The translations under genes and the position numbers were made by a program. A stretch of DNA of 47,950 nt. Source: Pseudomonadota bacterium (GTDB lineage: Bacteria > Pseudomonadota > Alphaproteobacteria > Rhizobiales > Rhizobiaceae). The DNA lies in assembly GCA_023451735.1 (NCBI GenBank), contig JAEXYH010000061.1:1-47950 (forward strand), read 5' to 3'. The notes below the pieces were generated by a model that saw only the letters and a list, made by a program, of their open reading frames with translations, was not told the DNA's origin and did not search any database. This document shows, in pieces, positions 1-6,914 of the stretch. Numbering within the stretch: the stretch's first letter is position 1; each line of letters begins with the position of its first letter.

Positions 1-333
1 CTCGAACTGATCCTCACCAGCCTTGAGGATTCAAAAGCAGAAGATATCGTCACCATCAATATTGCCGGGAAATCGGCGCTGGGCGACTACATGGTTGTGG
101 TCACCGGGCGATCGAGCCGCCATGTCATGGCGATCTGCGACCATCTCGTCACTGATCTCAAGGACGAGGGGCTTGGCTCCCCGCGTGTCGAAGGTCAGGA
201 AAGCGGAGACTGGGTTCTGATCGACACGGGTGATGTTATCGTTCACGTGTTCCGTCCCGAAATCCGCGAGTTCTACAACATCGAAAAGATGTGGGCGGCT
301 CCGGAGATCGAAGAAGGACCTCTGCTGCACTGA
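1..333 (+). CDS. rsfS: Ribosomal silencing factor RsfS (5' end missing)
   Basis: The frame is open from the first base of the window to TGA at 331-333, so the N-terminus lies outside. The 110 visible residues have the RsfS/Iojap core: an acidic-polar start (SKAEDIVTINIAG), then DYMVVVTGRSSRH, and a C-terminal part with EGQESGDWVLIDTGDVIVHVF and a REFYNIEKMW tail. RsfS binds ribosomal protein uL14 on the 50S subunit and blocks subunit joining when nutrients are low; that role is family knowledge. It is followed by rlmH after 103 bp, a pairing very common in bacteria. The missing start is due only to the window edge; nothing suggests a broken gene. Confidence 0.93.
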   Translation, partial: LELILTSLEDSKAEDIVTINIAGKSALGDYMVVVTGRSSRHVMAICDHLVTDLKDEGLGSPRVEGQESGDWVLIDTGDVIVHVFRPEIREFYNIEKMWAAPEIEEGPLLH

Positions 334-436
334 GCGGTTTTGGCTTGGCCTGAACCGTCGAAAGCCGCTAAAGCAAGGCTGGCGCAACGCGCCGGTGCAG
401 CACCTTTCGGCTGTTCGAATTTGGACGGATCAGGAC

Positions 437-919
437 ATGCGTATTACCCTTTTTGCCGTGGGACGGCTCAAAACCGGCCCGGAGAAAGACCTTGCGTCCC
501 GTTATCTCGATCGCTTCGCCAAGGCTGGCCCGGCCGTCGGTCTGGAACTCGCGAAACTGGTGGAGATACAGGAAAGCCGTGCGTCAAATGCCGACACCCG
601 CAAGCGCGAGGAAGCAAGCGCGCTGGAAAAGGCCTTGCCGGAAGGCGCCATCCTCGTTCTCCTGGACGAACGCGGCAAAACTCTCGACAGCCAGGCTTTT
701 TCAGATGCGATCGGCCGTTATCGCGACAACGGAAAGCGCGACATGATGCTGGCGATCGGTGGCGCCGATGGTCTTGATCCGGAGCTTCGCGCCAGGGCGG
801 ACCTCGTTCTCAATCTGGGTACGATGACGTGGCCGCACCAGCTGGTCCGCATCCTCATTGCGGAGCAGCTTTACCGGGCCGTGACCATTCTTTCCGGCCA
901 TCCTTATCACCGCGTTTAA
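437..919 (+). CDS. rlmH: 23S rRNA (pseudouridine1915-N3)-methyltransferase RlmH
   Basis: This is a 160-aa SPOUT-class methyltransferase, the usual length for RlmH. The start MRITLFAVGRLKTGPE matches the family opening, so ATG 437 is preferred over the longer open frame upstream. The C-terminal half holds the knot signatures LLDERGK, FAIGGADG-like (LAIGGADGLD) and the ending TILSGHPYHRV, where the SAM pocket and the conserved His/Tyr lie. The enzyme methylates pseudouridine 1915 in helix 69 of 23S rRNA on assembled 70S ribosomes (family knowledge). A small GC hairpin (CTGGCGC/GCGCCGG, 379-395) lies in the gap after rsfS. The gene probably belongs to the same transcription unit as rsfS. Confidence 0.95.
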   Translation: MRITLFAVGRLKTGPEKDLASRYLDRFAKAGPAVGLELAKLVEIQESRASNADTRKREEASALEKALPEGAILVLLDERGKTLDSQAFSDAIGRYRDNGKRDMMLAIGGADGLDPELRARADLVLNLGTMTWPHQLVRILIAEQLYRAVTILSGHPYHRV

Positions 920-1006
920 CCTTTCGTTCAGGCTCAAACACGATGTTGTTTGTGGCGTAGCCGGGCAAATCAGCCTAGCCTTGCCAGTCTATCATTCGGA
1001 GCGGAC

Positions 1007-2425
1007 ATGGACGCCAGTCGGAAAAGACCTGACAGATATGGATCAGGCTTGGCCAGCACGTTGGCTGTCGCCGGTCTTTTGCTGGTTGTTCCGCAGTCGC
1101 TGTCTGCACAGGACGCTGCTTCTCAAAGCGGCGGCACGGCGAGCGCTGCACCGGTCGAGGCATCCGGCCCCACCGGCGAGTTAAGGCAGAAGCAGGAAGA
1201 GACGCGCAAGGAACTCGAAGCGCTCGGCAAAACGATGAAGCTGTCGGAAGACAAGATCGCCGACATAGAGCGCAGCATCGCGCAGACCAACAAGGACAGT
1301 GCCGATATTCGTCAGGCGCTGATCGATTCGGCCAAGAAACGGCAGGATCTCGAGCGGAAAATTCAGGAAAGCGAGAAGAGGATCGCTGCCCTCAGCCTGC
1401 AGGAAGACGGTATTCGCGCCTCACTTCGCAGCCGAAAGGGTGTTCTTGCGGAAGTGCTTGGCGCACTGGAACGCATGGGCCGCAACCCGCCTCCGGCGTT
1501 GCTGGTGAAGCCGGAAGACGCACTTGCTTCCGTTCGCAGCGCCATTCTTCTCGGCGCTGTCGTGCCGGGTATGCGCTCCGAAGCAGAGCGCCTTGTTGCT
1601 GACCTGAAAGCCCTGAGCGAGACGCGCAGCGCCGCAGCCAGCGAGAAGCAGACCGTGTCCGACACGATCGCGGCAAGCTTGGAAGAAGACAAGCGCATGG
1701 ACCTTCTTCTGGCCGAAAACGAAAAATTGAACGGCCGGAATACCGCGAACCTTGAGGCGGAGAGACGGCGCTCGGAAGAGCTCGCAGGTCGTGCAACTTC
1801 GCTTGAAGGGCTTATTTCCTCGCTGGAAAGCGAAATCTCTTCGGTGAGGGAGGCCATGGAGGCCGCACGAGCGGAAGAGGAGCGCCAGAAGCGCCTTTCG
1901 CAGGCCGAGCGTGAGAAAGCCAGGCAGCTGGCCGAGAACGGAGTGCCCGACAAAAACCGCATTGCGCCAGCATATGCGTTTTCAAGCCTGAGGCAGAAGC
2001 TGGCGTTCCCGGTTGCCGGAGATGTCGTACGTTGGTTCGGCGATCCCGACGGGACAGGACATACGGCGCGCGGGATCACCATCGCATCCAATGCGGGGGC
2101 CATCGTGACCTCGCCGGCGGATGGCTCGATCGTATTTGCCGGAGCATTCAGAAGCTACGGACAAACGATTATCCTCAATGTCGGTGACGGATATTACGTG
2201 GTCTTCACCGGCATGAAGGATGTGAATGTCCGGCAGGGACGATTTGTCTTCAGCGGTGAGCCGATCGCCGTGATGGGTGAGAAAAGAGTGGCGAGTGCAA
2301 CTGCGTTGGCGCTGGAAACGGATCGCCCGACGCTTTACATTGAATTTAGAAACGGCAACACCACGGTTGATTCCAAGCCATGGTGGTCCGCCAAAGAAAC
2401 TGGAAGGGCGCGAAATGATTCGTAG
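1007..2425 (+). CDS. EnvC-like murein hydrolase activator (degenerate LytM/M23)
   Basis: A 472-aa exported protein. ATG 1007 is chosen because a GGAGCG ribosome site precedes it; the open frame extends further upstream but gives an unlikely N-terminus. A hydrophobic signal segment lies at about residues 15-35 and ends in SLSAQ. A long Glu/Lys/Arg-rich coiled coil follows (about 60-310), with a C-terminal LytM (M23) domain at about 345-450. The domain lacks the zinc ligands: the HxGxD position reads TARGITI and the HxH position reads VVFTGM. This is the state found in EnvC/NlpD-type activators, which switch on periplasmic amidases at division. Direct hydrolase activity is therefore unlikely. 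The 3' end overlaps ctpA by 11 bp, suggesting translational coupling. Confidence 0.88.
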   Translation: MDASRKRPDRYGSGLASTLAVAGLLLVVPQSLSAQDAASQSGGTASAAPVEASGPTGELRQKQEETRKELEALGKTMKLSEDKIADIERSIAQTNKDSADIRQALIDSAKKRQDLERKIQESEKRIAALSLQEDGIRASLRSRKGVLAEVLGALERMGRNPPPALLVKPEDALASVRSAILLGAVVPGMRSEAERLVADLKALSETRSAAASEKQTVSDTIAASLEEDKRMDLLLAENEKLNGRNTANLEAERRRSEELAGRATSLEGLISSLESEISSVREAMEAARAEEERQKRLSQAEREKARQLAENGVPDKNRIAPAYAFSSLRQKLAFPVAGDVVRWFGDPDGTGHTARGITIASNAGAIVTSPADGSIVFAGAFRSYGQTIILNVGDGYYVVFTGMKDVNVRQGRFVFSGEPIAVMGEKRVASATALALETDRPTLYIEFRNGNTTVDSKPWWSAKETGRARNDS

Positions 2426-3746
2426 GGCTTCGCTTGTCATCGTCGGTGCACTCATGGGTGCGACAGCGATGAGTGTCATCTATTCGGCCGGCGTGCCGGC
2501 CCAGGCAGCCGGAGCGTCGACCTATAAGGAATTGTCCATTTTCGGTGACGTTTTCGAACGCGTTCGCGCCCAGTACGTGACGCCGCCGGATGAGGAAAAG
2601 CTGGTCGAGAATGCGATCAACGGCATGCTGACGTCGCTCGATCCCCATTCGAGCTTCATGAATGCCAAAGACGCAGACGACATGCGGACCCAGACCCGTG
2701 GCGAATTCGGCGGGCTCGGCATCGAAGTCACGATGGAAAACGAACTGGTCAAGGTCATCGCGCCGATCGACGACACGCCGGCTTCCAAGGCCGGCATTCT
2801 GGCCGGTGACTTCATTTCCGAAATCGATGGACAGGCCATTCGCGGCCTGAAGCTCGAGGAAGCCGTGGAGAAGATGCGCGGCGCGGTCAATACGCCGATC
2901 AAGCTCACGGTTATCCGCCAGGGCGCCGACAAGCCGCTCGAGATCACGGTCGTTCGTGACATCATCGCCGTACGCGCCGTCAAGTCGCGCGTCGAAGGCG
3001 GCGATGTCGGTTACGTCCGTGTCATTTCCTTCACCGAAAAAACCTATGACGACCTGGAAAAGGCGATCCAGAAGATTAAGGCCGATGTACCGGCCGATAA
3101 GCTGAAGGGTTATGTTCTCGACCTGCGTCTCAACCCGGGTGGTCTTCTCGATCAGGCAATCAACGTATCGGATGCCTTCCTGGAGCGTGGCGAAGTTGTT
3201 TCCACCCGCGGCCGCAATGCGGACGAGACCCGCCGATTCAACGCAGGTCCAGGTGACCTGACCGATGGCAAGCCGGTGATCGTGCTGATCAACGGCGGTT
3301 CGGCTTCGGCTTCGGAAATCGTCGCCGGTGCATTGCAGGATCTGAAGCGGGCGACCGTCGTCGGCACACGTTCCTTCGGCAAGGGCTCCGTCCAGACGAT
3401 CATCCCGCTTGGTGATGCCGGCGCGCTGCGTCTGACGACGGCGCTTTATTACACGCCGTCCGGCAAGTCGATCCAGGGTACGGGGATCAACCCGGACATC
3501 AAGGTTGAACAGCCGCTGCCGCCGGAACTGCAGGGCAAGCTGAAGGCCGAGGGCGAATCCAGCCTGAAGGGGCATATTCAGGGCAACGCCGAGACGGAAG
3601 AGGGTTCGGGCTCTGCTGCCTATGTGCCGCCGGAAGCCAAGGATGACATCCAGCTCAATTACGCCATGGACCTCCTCCATGGTACCAAGACAGATCCGAG
3701 CTTCCCGGCCAGCCCGGACAAGGCAGCTGCAGCGGTCAAGAAGTAA
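2415..3746 (+). CDS. ctpA: Carboxy-terminal processing protease CtpA (S41)
   Basis: A 443-aa periplasmic serine protease. ATG 2415 follows GGAAGGG and gives MIRRASLVIVGALMGATAMSV, a typical signal or anchor segment. The order is: an N-terminal helical part with the family signature DPHSSFM, a PDZ domain (about 95-180, FGGLGIEV through DKPLEITVVRD), then the S41 catalytic domain. The Ser/Lys dyad is S298 in GGSASASE and K323 in RSFGKGSVQ, the standard 25-residue spacing. The enzyme trims C-termini of envelope proteins. Placement after an EnvC-like activator, with overlapping reading frames, links it to cell-wall turnover; that link is inference from the neighbourhood. Confidence 0.95.
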   Translation: MIRRASLVIVGALMGATAMSVIYSAGVPAQAAGASTYKELSIFGDVFERVRAQYVTPPDEEKLVENAINGMLTSLDPHSSFMNAKDADDMRTQTRGEFGGLGIEVTMENELVKVIAPIDDTPASKAGILAGDFISEIDGQAIRGLKLEEAVEKMRGAVNTPIKLTVIRQGADKPLEITVVRDIIAVRAVKSRVEGGDVGYVRVISFTEKTYDDLEKAIQKIKADVPADKLKGYVLDLRLNPGGLLDQAINVSDAFLERGEVVSTRGRNADETRRFNAGPGDLTDGKPVIVLINGGSASASEIVAGALQDLKRATVVGTRSFGKGSVQTIIPLGDAGALRLTTALYYTPSGKSIQGTGINPDIKVEQPLPPELQGKLKAEGESSLKGHIQGNAETEEGSGSAAYVPPEAKDDIQLNYAMDLLHGTKTDPSFPASPDKAAAAVKK

Positions 3747-3753
3747 GAACAGC

Positions 3754-3791
3754 GCCAAGGGGGTCTGAAAACGGCTCCCTTGGCTTTTTTT
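3754..3791 (+). terminator. Rho-independent terminator after ctpA
   Basis: GCCAAGGG (3754-3761) pairs with CCCTTGGC (3777-3784) across a 15-nt loop and is followed directly by seven T (3785-3791). It lies 8 bp after the ctpA stop and 27 bp before the next start codon, so it should at least reduce read-through into the deacetylase gene. Confidence 0.85.
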
Positions 3792-3817
3792 GACCGCGGG
3801 ATAGCACGGATATTAGC

Positions 3818-5017
3818 GTGGGTACTGATCTCCATGCACCCTTGGGACAAGGGCGGCCACCGAAGACGAAACGTTCGTGGCGTGGCCGTAGAGCCGTGTT
3901 ATGCGGCGCTTTAGCCATTATAGGCATAATTGCCCTTTCCATTTATGTGATTCAGGAAGATGACGGGCTCAGGCAGGTTGCTGCCAAGACCGATCAGGGA
4001 TCTTCGGAAGCCAAGTCCGCTCCTCCAAAAGAGACGCATGGTACTGATCGCTCTCCGCAGTCGGGACCGTCGTCCGATCGCACCGCTTCCGGCGCCAACA
4101 TAGAGCGTACGCCCACCGGCGATGGCGGCTATGTCACCAAATACACGCCGCGTGACAGGACTGGGCCGCTGGTTATCGACGCCCAGCGAATGGGCCAGGA
4201 TCCGCGGATGGCCGGCCAGCCGAATCCGGACCTCGTGGAAGAGACCGATGCCGGAAAGCTGCCGGTCATCGGCGCTGACGGGCTGCGGCCCATGGACCAA
4301 TATGCGAGACCATGGTCAGGCGAGAGAGGAGCACGCGTTGCCATCGTCATCAGCGGTCTTGGACTCAGCCAGACCGGTAGCCAGAAGGCGATCCAGCAAC
4401 TGCCGGCAGGCGTGACCCTTGCATTCGCTGCCAGCGGCAACAGTCTCCAGCGCTGGATGCAGGAGGCGCGCCGGAAGGGGCATGAGATATTGCTGCAGGT
4501 GCCGTTTGAGCCTTTTGATTATCCGGCAAACGATCCCGGCCCTGGTACATTGCTGACGACAAACTCCGCCAAGGAAAACCTCTCGCGTCTGCATGAGGCC
4601 ATGGCGAGAGTTACCAATTATACGGGCATCGTGAATTATCAGGGCGCGCGGTATCTGTCGGATGAAAAGGCACTACGACCGGTCCTGCAGGATGTGGCCA
4701 AACGTGGGCTGCTGTTCGTGGATGACGGAACGTACTCACTCTCCAAGACGAATTCCATCTCCGATGCCGTCGAGCTGCCACATGCCTTCGCCGATGTCGT
4801 GCTTGACGGGCAGGTGCAGACCCAGGCCATCCTTCGCAAGCTCGACGAGCTTGGGCGCATCGCGGATCGGCAGGGGACGGCGATCGGCATCGCCGCGGCT
4901 TACGACGAAAGCATCGATGCTGTAAGGCAGTGGAGCGAAGAAGCAACGCGGCGCGGCATCGAGATCGTTGGCGTTTCGGCGATCGTGCGCGACAAAGCCA
5001 ACCCTGATGGAGAATGA
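3818..5017 (+). CDS. Divergent polysaccharide deacetylase family protein
   Basis: A 399-aa protein starting at GTG 3818. The first residues (MGTDLHAPLGQ) match the usual opening of the rhizobial family, which is why this weakly led GTG is preferred. One membrane segment (about 29-45, LCGALAIIGIIALSIYVI) is followed by a low-complexity periplasmic linker, then the divergent deacetylase domain from about residue 170 (GARVAIVISGLGLSQTGSQKAI through to VGVSAIVRDKAN). The zinc ligands of classical NodB-type deacetylases are not obvious, so catalytic activity is uncertain. It ends 3 bp before rppH. The gene order with envC and ctpA suggests an envelope role, by inference only. Confidence 0.85.
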   Translation: MGTDLHAPLGQGRPPKTKRSWRGRRAVLCGALAIIGIIALSIYVIQEDDGLRQVAAKTDQGSSEAKSAPPKETHGTDRSPQSGPSSDRTASGANIERTPTGDGGYVTKYTPRDRTGPLVIDAQRMGQDPRMAGQPNPDLVEETDAGKLPVIGADGLRPMDQYARPWSGERGARVAIVISGLGLSQTGSQKAIQQLPAGVTLAFAASGNSLQRWMQEARRKGHEILLQVPFEPFDYPANDPGPGTLLTTNSAKENLSRLHEAMARVTNYTGIVNYQGARYLSDEKALRPVLQDVAKRGLLFVDDGTYSLSKTNSISDAVELPHAFADVVLDGQVQTQAILRKLDELGRIADRQGTAIGIAAAYDESIDAVRQWSEEATRRGIEIVGVSAIVRDKANPDGE

Positions 5018-5020
5018 AGC

Positions 5021-5569
5021 ATGTCCAAGAAGGACGGGGCCAACAAAAGCGGTGCGGTGAAGGCGGAAGATCTGCCGTATCGGCCTTGTGTGGGCATCAT
5101 GGTGCTCAACCGTGACGGGCTGGTCTGGGCCGGTCGAAGAATTTCCGAAGGTAACAGCGAATATGATGGCTCGCCCCAGCTCTGGCAAATGCCGCAAGGG
5201 GGCATAGACAAGGGCGAGGACGCCCTTCCCGCTGCTTATCGCGAGCTTTACGAGGAAACGGGCATGAAGACCGTCACCCTACTTGCCCAATCGAAGGACT
5301 GGATCAATTACGATCTGCCGCCACATCTCATCGGCATAGGGCTCAAGGGAAAATATCGCGGGCAGACGCAGCGCTGGTTCGCCTTCCGTTTCGAGGGCGA
5401 TGAAAGCGAGATTGCAATCAATCCGCCTCCTGGCGGCCATGAACCCGAATTCGACGCCTGGGAATGGAAACCGATGGCTGATCTGCCCGGGCTGATCGTC
5501 CCCTTCAAACGGGTAGTCTACGATCAGGTCGTGGCGGAATTTTCTCATCTGGCCGAGATTGCTGCCTGA
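5021..5569 (+). CDS. rppH: RNA pyrophosphohydrolase RppH (Nudix)
   Basis: A 182-aa Nudix hydrolase. The Nudix box runs from G60 to M82, with E66, the REL-YEE core (R74, E75, E78, E79) and G81 in the required spacing. YRPCVGIMVLNRDGLVWAGRR and QLWQMPQGGID are diagnostic of the RppH/NudH group rather than of other Nudix enzymes. It removes pyrophosphate from 5'-triphosphorylated mRNA to start decay, and also acts on diadenosine polyphosphates (family knowledge). The gene begins 3 bp after the deacetylase stop, so the two are probably co-transcribed. A bidirectional terminator separates it from the convergent bfr gene. Confidence 0.95.
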   Translation: MSKKDGANKSGAVKAEDLPYRPCVGIMVLNRDGLVWAGRRISEGNSEYDGSPQLWQMPQGGIDKGEDALPAAYRELYEETGMKTVTLLAQSKDWINYDLPPHLIGIGLKGKYRGQTQRWFAFRFEGDESEIAINPPPGGHEPEFDAWEWKPMADLPGLIVPFKRVVYDQVVAEFSHLAEIAA

Positions 5570-5595
5570 AACTAGCCGCTTCCGGGCATCGAAAC

Positions 5596-5627
5596 TAAAA
5601 AGACCCGGCTCGAAAGCCGGGTCCTTC
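5596..5627. terminator. Bidirectional terminator between rppH and bfr
   Basis: GACCCGGCT (5602-5610) and AGCCGGGTC (5615-5623) form a 9-bp stem with a CGAA tetraloop. On the plus strand it is followed by CTTCT; on the minus strand by TTTTTAG. It can therefore serve both convergent genes, and looks stronger for bfr. Confidence 0.85.
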
Positions 5628-5632
5628 TGTAT

Positions 5633-6118
5633 TCATTCTGCAGCGTCGGCCGATTCTGCGTTGAGCTGGCCGTAACGTTCCTCACCGATCTTCGTCAGAA
5701 GGTCGAGCTGGGTCTCGAGGAAGTCGATATGGCCTTCCTCGTCCTTCAGCAGTTCTTCGAACAGTTTCATGGAAACATAGTCGCCCGCCTCATGACAGAG
5801 ATCACGGGAGGCCTTGTACGCGTTGCGGGCGTCGTATTCGCCGGCGAGGTCCGCTTCCAGCACTTCCCTGACGTTCTGGCCGATACGCAACGGCGCGACT
5901 GTCTGAAGATTGGGATGGCCCTCAAGGAAGATGATGCGATCGATCAGACGATCGGCATGTTGCATCTCCTCGATGGATTCGGCGCGCTCCTTCTTGGCGA
6001 GCTTGGTAAACCCCCAATCGTCCAGAAGACGATAGTGCAGCCAGTATTGATTCACGGCTCCGAGTTCGAGGAACAAAGCCTCGTTAAGCCGCTCGATGAC
6101 CCTTTTGTCGCCTTTCAA
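5633..6118 (-). CDS. bfr: Bacterioferritin (heme-containing iron store)
   Basis: A 161-aa bacterioferritin. The start is TTG at 6118: AGGAG lies 9 nt upstream and the product begins MKGDKRVIERL, as in homologues. The ATG 24 nt further upstream has no ribosome site. With this start the ferroxidase ligands fall exactly at the family positions: E18, E51, H54, E94, E127 and H130, and M52 is the heme ligand. The product forms a 24-subunit shell storing Fe(III). Its start lies inside the bfd gene (35-bp overlap), so the two are transcribed together. Iron control is likely from the family's biology, but no certain Irr or RirA box was recognised. Confidence 0.96.
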   Translation of the reverse strand: MKGDKRVIERLNEALFLELGAVNQYWLHYRLLDDWGFTKLAKKERAESIEEMQHADRLIDRIIFLEGHPNLQTVAPLRIGQNVREVLEADLAGEYDARNAYKASRDLCHEAGDYVSMKLFEELLKDEEGHIDFLETQLDLLTKIGEERYGQLNAESADAAE

Positions 6119-6395
6119 TGTCCGCTCTCCTGTTTTCCTCATGGAATTGCTTCAAGCGAGACAAATATATAACGACTTCGTCCTCCGTCGAGTGACGCAG
6201 GGCATGATATTCTTCGGTCGTGCGAATAATCAGATCGACGACGTTGGGGAAACAGCCGCAACAGCGGCCCCGTTTGCTCATGGCGTGATAGACTTTTGCC
6301 GGAACGATGAGCTGCCAACAGTCTTCGTCAAGAAGCTGGACGATAACGTCCTTGATTTCCTTGTCCGTAATGTAGTTGCAGCTGCAGACGAGCAT
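6084..6395 (-). CDS. bfd: Bacterioferritin-associated ferredoxin
   Basis: A 103-aa [2Fe-2S] protein of the Bfd family. ATG 6395 gives MLVCSCNYITDKEI, the classic opening, with C4 and C6 as the first ligands. A CxxC is found in GRCCGCF, giving the other pair. The C-terminal extension (about residues 65-103) is longer than in the E. coli protein, which has about 64 residues, as is usual in alphaproteobacteria. Bfd reduces the iron core of Bfr to release Fe(II). It precedes and overlaps bfr, so the storage and release functions are made from one transcript. Confidence 0.92.
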   Translation of the reverse strand: MLVCSCNYITDKEIKDVIVQLLDEDCWQLIVPAKVYHAMSKRGRCCGCFPNVVDLIIRTTEEYHALRHSTEDEVVIYLSRLKQFHEENRRADIERRQKGHRAA

Positions 6396-6428
6396 TTCCG
6401 GTAGACCTGTCAAACATGACCAACGCTA

Positions 6429-6461
6429 TCTTCTTTTGAGAAAGAAGACCCTCAATGTCAA
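6429..6461 (-). promoter_or_regulatory. Candidate bfd-bfr promoter with palindromic operator
   Basis: On the minus strand TTGACA (6461-6456) is a good -35 box. The perfect 8-bp inverted repeat TCTTCTTT/AAAGAAGA (6429-6436 and 6441-6448) overlies the spacer and -10 zone. The -10 itself is poor. A metal-responsive repressor site is a reasonable guess, but the repeat is not a textbook Irr or RirA box. Confidence 0.4.
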
Positions 6462-6563
6462 GAAAAATCCAGGTTCACTTAATCACGAACTGCTAATTTT
6501 CCGATACCGCGGAGTACCAATACGGAAGACTGCGCATAGGGGTTTCAGGCATTGAGCATAGCC

Positions 6564-6836
6564 TTAAATTGATTTCGCAACGCCACTTGGCGCGCCCATT
6601 TCTGATGCGGCTGGCGGTCTGTTGATCATCACCGAAGCTTCCACCACAAGCGGCATCAGGCCATCCGCACCTTCATCCAGGCAATCGAACAGGTGCCTGC
6701 GCATCCGTGGTTCCCAGAACTTGTTGATATGGGCGGCGACGCCCCTGGCTCTGCCGGCCTCCGGCTGGGACATGAAGAAGGTGGCGATCTGGTTTGCCAT
6801 TCTGATCAGCTTTTCCTGCCCCTGATCCTGCGACAT
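6564..6836 (-). CDS. fdsD: Formate dehydrogenase delta subunit FdsD
   Basis: A 90-aa FdsD-family protein: KLIRMANQIATFFMSQP, then AAHINKFWEPRMRRHL, the family hallmark. The start is set at ATG 6836 because AAAGGAG lies 9 nt ahead; the longer in-frame ATG at 6881 has no ribosome site. FdsD is a small accessory subunit of the soluble molybdenum-dependent, NAD-linked formate dehydrogenase and is needed for full activity in the systems studied. It follows fdsA after 78 bp. In most described fds operons an fdsC (fdhD) gene lies between these two; here the gap is too small to hold it. Confidence 0.9.
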   Translation of the reverse strand: MSQDQGQEKLIRMANQIATFFMSQPEAGRARGVAAHINKFWEPRMRRHLFDCLDEGADGLMPLVVEASVMINRPPAASEMGAPSGVAKSI

Positions 6837-6914
6837 TGATGAATGCTCCTTTCGTGGCAAGACGCTGATGAATTTCGACATGCTAGAAACGATCCGGGCG
6901 TTTCCTCAACGGCT

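Noticed and set aside
2346..3758. 470-codon open frame antisense to ctpA
   Set aside because: It is a codon-bias shadow; ctpA has complete PDZ and S41 motifs and a ribosome site.
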